Counted from the stretch's first letter, positions 1 through 5,421 are shown. The stretch is DNA of 5,690 nucleotides from Methanoregulaceae archaeon (GCA_013331415.1 DUGL01000062.1:1-5690); one strand, 5' to 3'. A program made the numbers and translations. Notes: generated by a model from the letters alone, not told the origin.

Positions 1-148
1 CATCGTTTCGTCTTCGTATCATGGCGGAATTACCGACCCTGTCCCTGATGTTGTCGTAAATACCACCGGGTCGCATATCGCACTTCTCATTGCACAGCGT
101 GCCATACAGCAGGTAGTCCCGGGGAGGGCATATATCCCTGATACTCAC
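1..148 (-). CDS. possible 5' part of an unrecognised protein, running off the left edge
   Basis: A minus-strand frame is open from a GTG at 148-146 to the window edge, giving 49 codons. The product includes the stretches DYLLYGTLCNEKC and RPGGIYDNIRDRVGNSAM; the two cysteines form a CNEKC pair, and the visible end is basic (IRRRND). I do not recognise the family. Hand counts give about 63% GC at third positions against 49% and 45% at first and second, the pattern expected of a real gene here. The GTG lies 22 bases after the stop of the TauE gene on the same strand, so it could be the next gene of that operon. There is no clear ribosome binding site; the next in-frame ATG is at 76-74. A plus-strand frame (2-292) is also open and reads plausibly, but its third-position GC is only about 48% and it would overlap the TauE gene by 122 bases. 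Confidence 0.33.
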   Translation of the reverse strand, partial: MSIRDICPPRDYLLYGTLCNEKCDMRPGGIYDNIRDRVGNSAMIRRRND

Positions 149-170
149 AAAGGAGTGATGCCGTCCCTCT

Positions 171-980
171 TTACGGGAGGATATGGATTACCATGGCGAT
201 CGCGATCGCCCCATAGAGGAGGCCTGTGCCTTTCCGGAGAATATCTGCGGGTGCACGCGGAGCCAGCTCCGCTCCGACAGCCCCGCCAATGACTGCACCT
301 GCAGAGAAGATGAGTGCATAGGATGAATCGATCTGGCCAAGTGCCGCATGGATGCCCCCGCCGGCAGCCGAAGTGCAGAGGACCACGAGGGTTGAGGTGG
401 CCGTGGCGAAGTGAACCGGCATCCCCGCAGCCACGAGAGCGGGGACATTGATCACCCCGCCACCAATTCCGATCAGCCCGCTTGCGAGACCTGCGCAGGT
501 CCCCCATACCATGTAGTGAAGGTAGTAGATCCGGTTCCTGACCCTGAGGCAGAACCGGTCATTGCATACCTCTTCACGCGAGGGGCCCCGCGCAATGAGC
601 AGGCCAAGCGGCAGGGCCGGGCAGAGGAGTTTCACCGCAAGAATACCAACTATTCCTGCAAAGAGTGCGCCAACCATGGCCCCGGGGATGAGCGCAGTCA
701 GAGCTGCCCCGATGACCGCACCACCGACGCTTGGCACAATGAGCCAGAGGGCACTCTGGAAAAACACCCTCCCCTGCTTCAGGTATGAGACAGACGCTGA
801 GAGGGTTGTGAAGATGATCACAACCAGGCTCGTCCCGACTGCTATCGTCGGATCAAGACCAAAAACAATGGTCAGCAGCGGTACATACAGGAACCCTCCA
901 CCGACCCCTGTCATTGCGGCTATGATTGCAGTGAGGAATGCAAGAGAGAATGCCATGATGACGAGGTACAGGGGTATCAT
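171..980 (-). CDS. TauE/SafE (sulfite exporter) family membrane transporter
   Basis: This 269-residue integral membrane protein belongs to the TauE/SafE family, whose members export or import small anions and organic acids such as sulfite, sulfoacetate or sulfolactate; the substrate here cannot be told. The family hallmark is an internal duplication, visible as TGVGGGFLYVPLL (residues 24-36) and IGIGGGVINVPALV (170-183), each followed by a conserved helix (GTSLVVIIFTTLSASVSYL at 49-67; ATSTLVVLCTSAAGGGIHA at 194-212). About eight hydrophobic helices are seen, with a charged, cysteine-containing loop at about 130-150 between the halves. Length is normal for the family. The frame extends upstream to 1082, but I chose the ATG at 980-978: the 34 extra residues are polar and arginine-rich, unlike this family, and GGGAG lies nine bases before this ATG. 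It follows the TPR gene by 95 bases on the same strand and is probably co-transcribed with it. Confidence 0.93.
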   Translation of the reverse strand: MIPLYLVIMAFSLAFLTAIIAAMTGVGGGFLYVPLLTIVFGLDPTIAVGTSLVVIIFTTLSASVSYLKQGRVFFQSALWLIVPSVGGAVIGAALTALIPGAMVGALFAGIVGILAVKLLCPALPLGLLIARGPSREEVCNDRFCLRVRNRIYYLHYMVWGTCAGLASGLIGIGGGVINVPALVAAGMPVHFATATSTLVVLCTSAAGGGIHAALGQIDSSYALIFSAGAVIGGAVGAELAPRAPADILRKGTGLLYGAIAIAMVIHILP

Positions 981-1034
981 GGTCCCCCACTCCCGGCAAC
1001 CCTGGAGCAGGGCAGGGAGGGATCCTGGGAGAAA

Positions 1035-1047
1035 CCGGTCTGACCGG
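1035..1047. other. short hairpin between the TPR and TauE genes
   Basis: CCGGT (1035-1039) and ACCGG (1043-1047) can pair around a three-base loop. The hairpin lies in the 95-base gap between the TPR stop and the TauE start. No T-run follows on the minus strand, so it is not a convincing terminator. A C/G-rich tract (about 984-1030) occupies the rest of the gap, and no TATA-like box was seen there. Confidence 0.3.
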
Positions 1048-1075
1048 GCCCTTTGGAGGATTCCCGTACCACAGG

Positions 1076-1597
1076 TTACCACACCTTCTGCTGCATACTC
1101 TTTGAATACATCCGGCGCCGGGCACGGTCCAGGTACTCCATCGCTTCGGTATCCCTCCCCATCTTTGAGAGGAGTATACCGATGTTGTTTAATGCGGTGA
1201 GATCCCGGGGATCACGTCCGAGAGCAGATTCGAATGCCTGGAGCGCGTCAGGATACCGCCCCAGCCCTGCAAGGGCCACACCCCTGTTCGCGTGCACTCC
1301 TGCCACACCCGGGTTGATCCTGATACAGGTATCATAAGATGCCAGGGCTTCCTCATACCGGCCGGAGTCAGAGAGACAGACCCCCCGGTTATACAGCGCC
1401 TTCGGATAGTTCGGGACGATCGAGAGGGTCATCTCATAGGATGCGATTGCTCCTGAAACATCCTCTTCCTGGTACATGCAGTTCCCCCTGATAAACCAGG
1501 CCTCGCAGTGCGAAGGGTCAAGGAAGACTGCCCCTGATTCCAGGGGTGACTGCTTAAATCCGACGTCTCCTGCCGCATCATGCTGATCAGTGTTCAT
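1076..1597 (-). CDS. tetratricopeptide (TPR) repeat protein
   Basis: A small soluble protein of 173 residues built almost wholly of TPRs, helical hairpins that serve as protein-binding scaffolds. Counting from the chosen ATG, four consecutive 34-residue units are seen at about 31-64, 65-98, 99-132 and 133-166. They carry the usual signature, for example ALYNRGVCLSDSGRYEEALASY in unit 2 (here split as ALYNRGVCLSDS then GRYEEALASY) and the repeated NRG / GRY / DAL pattern in unit 3. The last unit ends in a basic tail (RARRRMYSK). A short polar N-terminus precedes the repeats; no signal peptide or membrane segment is seen, so it is probably cytoplasmic. The ATG at 1597-1595 is preferred; an in-frame GTG at 1609 would add four residues. 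Neither has a good ribosome binding site. It lies between two membrane-protein genes on the same strand, so a scaffold role for an envelope complex is possible but only inferred. Confidence 0.9.
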   Translation of the reverse strand: MNTDQHDAAGDVGFKQSPLESGAVFLDPSHCEAWFIRGNCMYQEEDVSGAIASYEMTLSIVPNYPKALYNRGVCLSDSGRYEEALASYDTCIRINPGVAGVHANRGVALAGLGRYPDALQAFESALGRDPRDLTALNNIGILLSKMGRDTEAMEYLDRARRRMYSKSMQQKVW

Positions 1598-1663
1598 GCC
1601 CGGCGCCACGCGTACAGTGATCAGGCGGGTGACTACTAAAACTCTTGTCTTACCGGGTAGCTG

Positions 1664-2362
1664 TCACCGGTCTCTGACGGCGCCCTTCCGATACCGGAGA
1701 AGGAGGACCACAGCAAGGACAGACAGGATTACAGTCACAAGGAGTCCCCAGCCAACCAGGGGATATGACCGGATCAGGCTGATGAAAAGTTCTGAGCCGA
1801 GGGCGATCAGCAGGCAGCCTGAGAATGCACCGATACCGATTGCGACAAGCACTTTCAGGGGAGGAAGACCCAGTATCCTCCCGACAACCGAGGCACCGAC
1901 CCCGCCTGTGCCCTGGAAAGGGAACATGACAAAGAGAACCACCCCGGTGAAGTAGAGGTGCTCCAGCCACGGGCGCCGGTCAAGGAACTTCTCCCGTCTC
2001 TCAAGAAAGCGGAGGATCCAGGGGCCGAGCAGGGGAAACCGAACGGCCACATCAAAATTTAATGCCATGAACATCCCGGAGAAGATATCCACGAGCGCAA
2101 TCGAGAGCGTCATCACCTGCCAGGAAAACCCCAGCGCTATGCCGAGGGGTATTACCGTCTCTTTTCCTGCCGGCGGGAAGAGGTAGGCGAGCATGAGCCC
2201 GCCAAGGATGAGCGCTTCATCATGGGGGAGGAAGGTATAGCAGATCCCAAAATACAGGAAACCCAGCGCAAAGGGGAGGATAAAGCGCACCAACGCCAGT
2301 ATTGGCGGGGGGATGGGAGGGCTACGGCATGCTGTCTCTTGAGGTTCGCTCTCGTGCTGCAT
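1664..2362 (-). CDS. COG2426 / small multidrug export (Sm_multidrug_ex, PF06695) family membrane protein
   Basis: A 232-residue integral membrane protein. I assign it to the COG2426 / PF06695 family from two signatures: a GKETVIPLGIALG segment (66-78), the counterpart of the family's G-E-x-R-x-x-I-P-L motif, and FPFQGTGGVGASVVGRILG (147-165), matching the P-x-P-G-T-G motif, both next to hydrophobic helices. About six or seven membrane segments can be drawn (roughly 22-44, 50-63, 70-92, 135-155, 168-192 and 203-223), with a charged cytoplasmic-type loop at about 117-132 (RFLERREKFLDRR). The first 20 residues are polar and proline-rich. Despite the name, a transport role is not established for most members. 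The ATG at 2362-2360 is the only early start; the next methionine lies within the second helix region. The TPR gene begins 66 bases downstream on the same strand, suggesting an operon with this gene first. Confidence 0.85.
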   Translation of the reverse strand: MQHESEPQETACRSPPIPPPILALVRFILPFALGFLYFGICYTFLPHDEALILGGLMLAYLFPPAGKETVIPLGIALGFSWQVMTLSIALVDIFSGMFMALNFDVAVRFPLLGPWILRFLERREKFLDRRPWLEHLYFTGVVLFVMFPFQGTGGVGASVVGRILGLPPLKVLVAIGIGAFSGCLLIALGSELFISLIRSYPLVGWGLLVTVILSVLAVVLLLRYRKGAVRDR

Positions 2363-2364
2363 CA

Positions 2365-2402
2365 GGAATTTAAGATATATGCGCGGTGCTGCAATAAAAA
2401 AA
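2365..2402 (-). promoter_or_regulatory. possible promoter for the COG2426-TPR-TauE gene string
   Basis: Just upstream of the ATG at 2362 the minus strand reads CATATATCTTAAATTCC (about 2365-2381), preceded by a T-run (2396-2402). The TATATC core is only about 15-20 bases from the ATG, closer than the 25-30 expected for a leaderless archaeal start, whereas the T-run lies at about the right distance. The element is plausible by position and AT content but does not match the TATA consensus well. Confidence 0.3.
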
Positions 2403-2413
2403 GGGGGGGGCTA
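2396..2413 (-). terminator. T-run that could end a leftward transcript
   Basis: On the minus strand, a TAG stop (2413-2411) is followed at once by eight C and seven T. Archaeal transcription ends at T-rich runs, so this could end a transcript of the doubtful small frame upstream (2411-2578) just before the COG2426 gene starts. There is no clear stem before the T-run. Confidence 0.25.
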
Positions 2414-2578
2414 TGAGGCAGGAGAACTGCCCGGGATCCAACCGGGAACCATGGGTATCCTGGCAAGGGCAGAGCAGGGTATTTCCCTGATCACCGCGAT
2501 AACGCCCCTGAGGAGTGGTGCCTCACGGTCATGGGATGGAGGGTAATTTCCCCATACCGCACCGATCATATCTGTCAT
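2411..2578 (-). CDS. doubtful 55-codon small ORF
   Basis: This frame starts at an ATG at 2578-2576 (or leaderless at 2569-2567) and ends in TAG at 2411. The product begins MTDMIGAVWGNYPPSHDRE and has a short hydrophobic stretch (LLRGVIAVI) and a Pro/Gly-rich end. I recognise no family. In its favour are a TATA-like TTATAA at 2590-2595, about 24 bases before the second ATG, and a T-run right after the stop. Against it, third-position GC is only about 56% by hand count, there is no convincing ribosome binding site, and the same TATA-like box serves the plus-strand GNAT gene equally well. It may simply be intergenic DNA. Confidence 0.2.
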   Translation of the reverse strand: MTDMIGAVWGNYPPSHDREAPLLRGVIAVIREIPCSALARIPMVPGWIPGSSPAS

Positions 2579-2588
2579 CCCATCCCAA

Positions 2589-2597
2589 TTTATAAGG
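2589..2597 (+). promoter_or_regulatory. TATA-like box upstream of the GNAT gene
   Basis: The sequence CAATTTATAAGG contains a TATA-like core at 2589-2597 within otherwise GC-rich DNA. Transcription would be expected about 25 bases downstream, near 2618, leaving a leader of roughly 70 bases before the GNAT ATG at 2690. That leader has a small hairpin: CAGGG (2648-2652) with CCCTG (2660-2664), loop of seven. The core is palindromic (TTATAA), so it could equally act leftward. Confidence 0.4.
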
Positions 2598-2676
2598 AAA
2601 ATGACGGCCCCATGTTCACTGACCACACTACCAGGAGATGGCTCACACAGGGAATGTGGCCCTGCTGATTCATCCC

Positions 2677-2682
2677 GGAGGG
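2677..2682 (+). promoter_or_regulatory. ribosome binding site of the GNAT gene
   Basis: GGAGGG lies seven bases before the ATG at 2690. It is one of the two clear Shine-Dalgarno sites in the window and fixes this start. Confidence 0.75.
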
Positions 2683-2689
2683 AATTACG

Positions 2690-3172
2690 ATGAACAGGCA
2701 CCGGGAACAGGGAAGAGATCTGCAGCAGTACGCCATCCGGCTCTTTGGGCCGGATGATTTTGCCAGGGTCTGCGTACTTGAGGAGGGAGAGAACGGGGCT
2801 CCCTACCCGGCAGCGGTATTCATCCGCCAGGCATCCCAGCTCTACCCCCTTACATTCTTTGTTTCCGAATCCGGTTCGTCCATTTCAGGATATACTATCG
2901 GCGCAATCTCCCAGGATGCCCCTTCCGATGCATGGGTTCTGCGCCTGAAGGTGGCACCCCATTACCGCCAGATGCGGGTTGGATCTGCCCTCCTGCAGGC
3001 GCTCGTTGCCGCGCTGAGAGGGAAGGGGGTTGATACCATCTGCCTCTCGGTTTCCCCGGAAAATGCTCCTGCACGTGCACTGTACCAAAAATTTGGATTT
3101 ACAGTGATCGCAACGGAACCAGGGTATTTCGGTGATGGTCAGGATCGCTGTATCATGATTCTCAGGGTATGA
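2690..3172 (+). CDS. GNAT family N-acetyltransferase
   Basis: A 160-residue soluble enzyme of the GCN5-related acetyltransferase family, which moves an acetyl group from acetyl-CoA to an amine on a protein or small molecule. The acetyl-CoA-binding motif A is at about 84-102: strand LRLKVAP followed by HYRQMRVGSALL. Motif B is at 117-137 (LSVSPENAPARALYQKFGF), with the N-x-x-A-x-x-L-Y-x-K-x-GF pattern typical of RimI-like members, and the C-terminal part has GYFGDGQDRCIMIL. In the pyrophosphate loop the usual R-x-x-G-x-G reads R93-Q-M-R-V-G98: arginine replaces the first glycine, a known variant type. The substrate is unknown; RimI similarity hints at protein N-termini, but small-molecule acetylation is just as possible. 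The gene stands alone on the plus strand, between the leftward gene string and the convergent PEGA gene, whose stop lies 69 bases away. Confidence 0.92.
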   Translation: MNRHREQGRDLQQYAIRLFGPDDFARVCVLEEGENGAPYPAAVFIRQASQLYPLTFFVSESGSSISGYTIGAISQDAPSDAWVLRLKVAPHYRQMRVGSALLQALVAALRGKGVDTICLSVSPENAPARALYQKFGFTVIATEPGYFGDGQDRCIMILRV

Positions 3173-3241
3173 GCGCCACCCTCATCGGAATGAAGAGACC
3201 ACTGGTCCGGGACTAAAATCTCCGGGTTGGAGGAGGGAATC
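3173..3241. other. convergent gap with short inverted repeats
   Basis: Between the GNAT and PEGA stops the DNA holds weak inverted repeats: GACCA/TGGTC around one base near 3197-3210 and CCGG/CCGG around ACTAAAATC near 3208-3228. They could serve a bidirectional terminator, but there is no T-run longer than four on either strand, so this is a guess from position. Confidence 0.2.
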
Positions 3242-4528
3242 TCATCGCTTTCTCCCCATGAAGAAGAGCACAACCACCACTGCACCTGCCAGGGGGAGGA
3301 TACCCTGGCCGGTTGTCGTAGGGACTGGTGAGAGTGCCCCATGGACCTGTACAGCCTGGCCTGGTGCGACAGATAACGAGGATGCGTAGTCAGAATATCC
3401 CGGGAGCCGGAGTACCAGCGAATGGGTGCCTGCCTCCACTGACGGGATGGTCAGCGGGGTGATACCGATGCAGGCATTGTCAAGGAAGATGTTTGCCCCC
3501 TGTGGGTCGGACGTTATCAGGAGCGTTCCACTACGGGAAGGATAGGCTGCTGCGACGAGCTTGGCATTCACCCTCGTAACCCTGCCTGCCTGCACCTCGA
3601 CAGAGGATGTGAAGTCCTGGTAATTCGCCAGCTGGAGGAGGAGGGTATAGGTCCCGGGGAGTATCCCGGTCAGGTCAAGCAGGTCACCGGCCTGGGTATT
3701 TCCCTTGTATACCCCGTCAAGAGATACCGAGGCGCCGGGCGGCTCAGATGCAATCACCAGATCACCGGTGGTTCGTACAGGCGGCACCGTCAACTGCTCA
3801 CTGATAGTGGCCACCCCGTTCTCGGGGACGTTGATGGTCCCGGCCCATTCCTGGTATCCTGCAAGCCGGAGCTGGACATAGTGGGGACCTGCCGCAAGGT
3901 TTCCGATTGTTGCCGAGGTATACCCGCTGTAAAACCCGTCAATATAGATATCCGCACCTCCTGGAGAGCTCGTTACCTGGAGAATACCGGTCCGTGAGAG
4001 GAGAACCAACTGTACATCTGCCGTGACGGTCCCCTGGGGCGGGACGGTGACCAAGGTGAGGAATGGCTGGTACCCGGAGAGAAAGGCACGTACCACGTGG
4101 CTGCCTGCAGAGAGGTCCGAATACGTCCAGGGGGCCTGCTGTCCCATACCCCCATCGATAGTGATGAGTGCGCCCTGCGGAGAGGAGGTGACAATCAGCG
4201 TTCCCGTATCTGTGCTCCGCTCGAGTACAGCATAGACTGCCTGTGTCTGTCCGGCCTGCATGGGCGGGGGAAAGGTCTGTGCAAACGGGAAGAATCCGGT
4301 TTTTGATACCGTGATGGTATGAGAGGGGGTGGCGGTTATGGACACCGGAACCGTGATTGGGGTATTGCCCCGGTAAATTCCATCCATGATCACCTGAGCG
4401 TCACCGGGATCGGAATCAATCAGAAAATAACCGGTATCGCCACCGGGAACAGCCTGGCCTGAAGCAGGAGTGCCCAGGCAGAGGAACATGAGGAAGAGGA
4501 TCAGGGAGAACAGGAAACAGCTGCGCAT
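3242..4528 (-). CDS. secreted, membrane-anchored protein with five PEGA-type repeats
   Basis: A 428-residue surface protein. Residues 1-24 form a signal peptide (basic start, hydrophobic core FLFSLILFLMFLCLG, then PASGQA). Five PEGA-domain (PF08308) repeats of about 70 residues follow, at roughly 33-103, 109-178, 181-248, 255-326 and 334-399. Each opens with a strand ending in SxPxGA (SSPQGALITIDG, SSPGGADIYIDG, SEPPGASVSLDG and SDPQGANIFLDN), then a variable G-x-TP turn, then a GTH/GSH-type strand and a GY-x-x-F/Y motif. Only repeats 1 and 5 keep the TP turn; repeat 5 has DN in place of DG. A Thr-rich linker, a hydrophobic segment (about 409-424) and a basic GRKR tail form a C-terminal membrane anchor. 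PEGA proteins are common in methanogen envelopes and are thought to be carbohydrate- or protein-binding beta domains; the ligand here is unknown. The start is fixed by the signal peptide and by a leaderless promoter just upstream. Confidence 0.92.
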   Translation of the reverse strand: MRSCFLFSLILFLMFLCLGTPASGQAVPGGDTGYFLIDSDPGDAQVIMDGIYRGNTPITVPVSITATPSHTITVSKTGFFPFAQTFPPPMQAGQTQAVYAVLERSTDTGTLIVTSSPQGALITIDGGMGQQAPWTYSDLSAGSHVVRAFLSGYQPFLTLVTVPPQGTVTADVQLVLLSRTGILQVTSSPGGADIYIDGFYSGYTSATIGNLAAGPHYVQLRLAGYQEWAGTINVPENGVATISEQLTVPPVRTTGDLVIASEPPGASVSLDGVYKGNTQAGDLLDLTGILPGTYTLLLQLANYQDFTSSVEVQAGRVTRVNAKLVAAAYPSRSGTLLITSDPQGANIFLDNACIGITPLTIPSVEAGTHSLVLRLPGYSDYASSLSVAPGQAVQVHGALSPVPTTTGQGILPLAGAVVVVLFFMGRKR

Positions 4529-4551
4529 GATAAGTGGAATTTTCTTTTTGC

Positions 4552-4559
4552 TATTTAAT
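4552..4559 (-). promoter_or_regulatory. TATA box of the PEGA gene, leaderless start
   Basis: On the minus strand ATTAAATA is centred about 28 bases before the ATG at 4528. Archaeal transcription starts about 25-28 bases after the TATA centre, so the mRNA should begin at or within a few bases of the ATG. The intervening sequence is A-rich with no Shine-Dalgarno site, which supports a leaderless transcript. Confidence 0.6.
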
Positions 4560-4601
4560 CCTTAACCCTGCATACCTCATTCAGGCAGCTCCTGCGGTAT
4601 C

Positions 4602-4609
4602 GATAAAAA
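4602..4609 (+). promoter_or_regulatory. possible TATA-like element of the PsiE gene
   Basis: GATAAAAA lies about 40 bases before the ATG at 4647. A start about 26 bases downstream would give a leader of roughly 15 bases that just includes the Shine-Dalgarno site. It is the most AT-rich spot in this part of the divergent region, but the match to a TATA consensus is only partial. Confidence 0.4.
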
Positions 4610-4633
4610 CCTTGACTGCCCAATGACTGCATA

Positions 4634-4639
4634 GAGGGG
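4634..4639 (+). promoter_or_regulatory. ribosome binding site of the PsiE gene
   Basis: GAGGGG lies seven bases before the ATG at 4647 and supports that start. Confidence 0.65.
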
Positions 4640-4646
4640 ATCCAGG

Positions 4647-5069
4647 ATGCTTGAAAACCTGAACAAATTCGAGCGGTATATCTACTACGCCCTGATGATC
4701 ATGCTTGCCGGGGTCATACTCTTTGGTGTGCTCGAACTGGCGTTCATCCTCGTCGCTTCCCTTTTTACTGATACGGCGTTCCGGCTCTCGCACCATGAGA
4801 TACTGCAGATCTTTGGGTACTTCCTGCTGATCCTGATAGGCATCGAACTGCTCGAGACTATCAAGGCATACCTCATAAAAAACGAGATCCAGGTCGAGAT
4901 CATCATCCTCGTCGCAATCATCGCAGTCGCACGGAAGATCATCCTCCTCGACCCGTTTTTGGAGGGGGCAGAAGCATTCCAGGCACCCGAGATAATCGCA
5001 CTGGGAGGAGTCATCATCGCACTCGCTGCGTCCTACTATCTTATTAAAAAGCGGTCCGAGGGAGCTTGA
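4647..5069 (+). CDS. PsiE-family (phosphate-starvation-inducible PsiE-like, PF06146) membrane protein
   Basis: A 140-residue protein with four predicted membrane helices (about 12-38, 53-75, 83-101 and 115-133), the size and topology of PsiE. The family's most conserved part is clear: an amphipathic GIELLETIKAYLIKNE (65-80), which puts acidic and basic residues at the membrane face, followed by EIIILVAIIAVARKIILLD (84-102). The protein starts with a charged amphipathic segment (LENLNKFERY) and ends KKRSEGA. In enterobacteria psiE responds to phosphate starvation and cAMP-CRP; its biochemical role is unknown, and that regulation should not be assumed in an archaeon. It is divergent from the PEGA gene and followed after 21 bases by a strong nested inverted repeat. 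The isoleucine-rich coding sequence (many ATC codons) produces a long acidic antisense frame (4581-5135) that is only a shadow. Confidence 0.88.
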   Translation: MLENLNKFERYIYYALMIMLAGVILFGVLELAFILVASLFTDTAFRLSHHEILQIFGYFLLILIGIELLETIKAYLIKNEIQVEIIILVAIIAVARKIILLDPFLEGAEAFQAPEIIALGGVIIALAASYYLIKKRSEGA

Positions 5070-5090
5070 TCGGGTATGCTCTTTCAGGCA

Positions 5091-5153
5091 GGGTGAGCGG
5101 GTAATCCTCCTGACCCACATGCCAGGGAGGAACACCTGCCCGCATCATCACCC
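5091..5153 (+). ncRNA. nested stem-loop directly after the PsiE gene
   Basis: Three stacked pairings are seen. The outer one is GGGTG (5091-5095) with CACCC (5149-5153); the middle one is GCGGG (5097-5101) with CCCGC (5139-5143); the inner one is TCCTCCTG (5105-5112) with CA and GGAGGA (5123-5131, one bulged G), closing a ten-base loop. That gives 18 base pairs in a 63-base element. GGCAGG (5087-5092) could instead pair with CCTGCC (5135-5140), so a second fold is available. No T-run follows, so it is not a standard terminator. It may be a 3'-UTR element or part of a structured RNA; no known family is recognised. Confidence 0.35.
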
Positions 5154-5201
5154 ACAATGAACGTTGCGCTCTGCAGGGGCATTCCTCCCGTACGCCAGGG
5201 G

Positions 5202-5224
5202 GAGTTTCCATCCCTCGGAAATTC
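5202..5224 (+). other. eight-base-pair hairpin in the intergenic stretch
   Basis: GAGTTTCC (5202-5209) pairs with GGAAATTC (5217-5224) around a seven-base loop, with one G-T pair. It overlaps a weaker hairpin made of CTCCC (5185-5189) and GGGAG (5200-5204), so only one of the two can form fully. Confidence 0.35.
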
Positions 5225-5352
5225 TGCCGGTTTCAACCCCGGGATTACCGCGAAGGGGCACCTGATCATGCCAGAATTGTGTATCATCGCTCCCATGCTC
5301 CGGCCCGTGTTCCAGAAGACCGGCAGTATCGGCAGAGGATGCACATTCCGGG

Positions 5353-5388
5353 TCTCCTTCCTGAGGAGAGGGGTGTGCTCCGAAGGAG
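5353..5388 (+). promoter_or_regulatory. mutually exclusive stems around a GAAGGAG sequence
   Basis: TCTCCT (5353-5358) pairs with AGGAGA (5364-5369) around five bases. The overlapping CTCCTTC (5354-5360) is instead a perfect match for GAAGGAG (5382-5388), a Shine-Dalgarno-like sequence. A local CTCC-GAA-GGAG hairpin (5378-5388) is a third option. In one fold GAAGGAG is free, in the other masked. It lies about 30 bases before the likely start of the downstream gene at 5422, too far to be its ribosome binding site; an ATG two bases after it (5391) leads only to a 34-codon frame. Confidence 0.35.
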
Positions 5389-5421
5389 ATATGTGGAACG
5401 AGGATATACGTACCTGTGCGT

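Larger units (their letters stand above)
5070..5421. other. 352-base intergenic stretch with several strong inverted repeats
   Basis: No frame here looks like a gene. The longest (5157-5495 and 5279-5521 on the plus strand; 5084-5506 on the minus strand) give low-complexity Cys/Pro/Gly/Arg-rich products with no domain, and they overlap one another. Instead there are inverted repeats at 5091-5153, 5185-5204, 5202-5224 and 5353-5388. The stretch could be the 3' tail of the psiE transcript, the leader of the gene at the right edge, or an independent small RNA. No good TATA-like box was found in it. Confidence 0.5.

Noticed and set aside
411..1200. Plus-strand frames of 125 and 212 residues opposite the TauE gene.
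   Set aside because: They lie antisense to a clear membrane transporter, have Arg/Pro-rich low-complexity products and no domain.
2396..2410. A7G8 homopolymer junction as a phase-variation tract.
   Set aside because: It lies between frames, not inside a gene, so slippage would not switch a coding frame; it could at most alter promoter spacing.
2363..2701. The frame at 2411-2701 (minus) is in the same reading frame as the COG2426 gene and separated from it by a single TAG, as in pyrrolysine readthrough.
   Set aside because: The linker would be coded by homopolymer runs (C8T7) and an AT-rich promoter-like stretch, the upstream product has no relation to the COG2426 family, and most Methanomicrobiales are not expected to use pyrrolysine.
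4581..5135. Long acidic minus-strand frame rich in Asp and Cys, opposite the PsiE gene.
   Set aside because: It is the antisense of ATC- and CTC-rich membrane-helix codons; the plus strand has a Shine-Dalgarno site and a recognised family.
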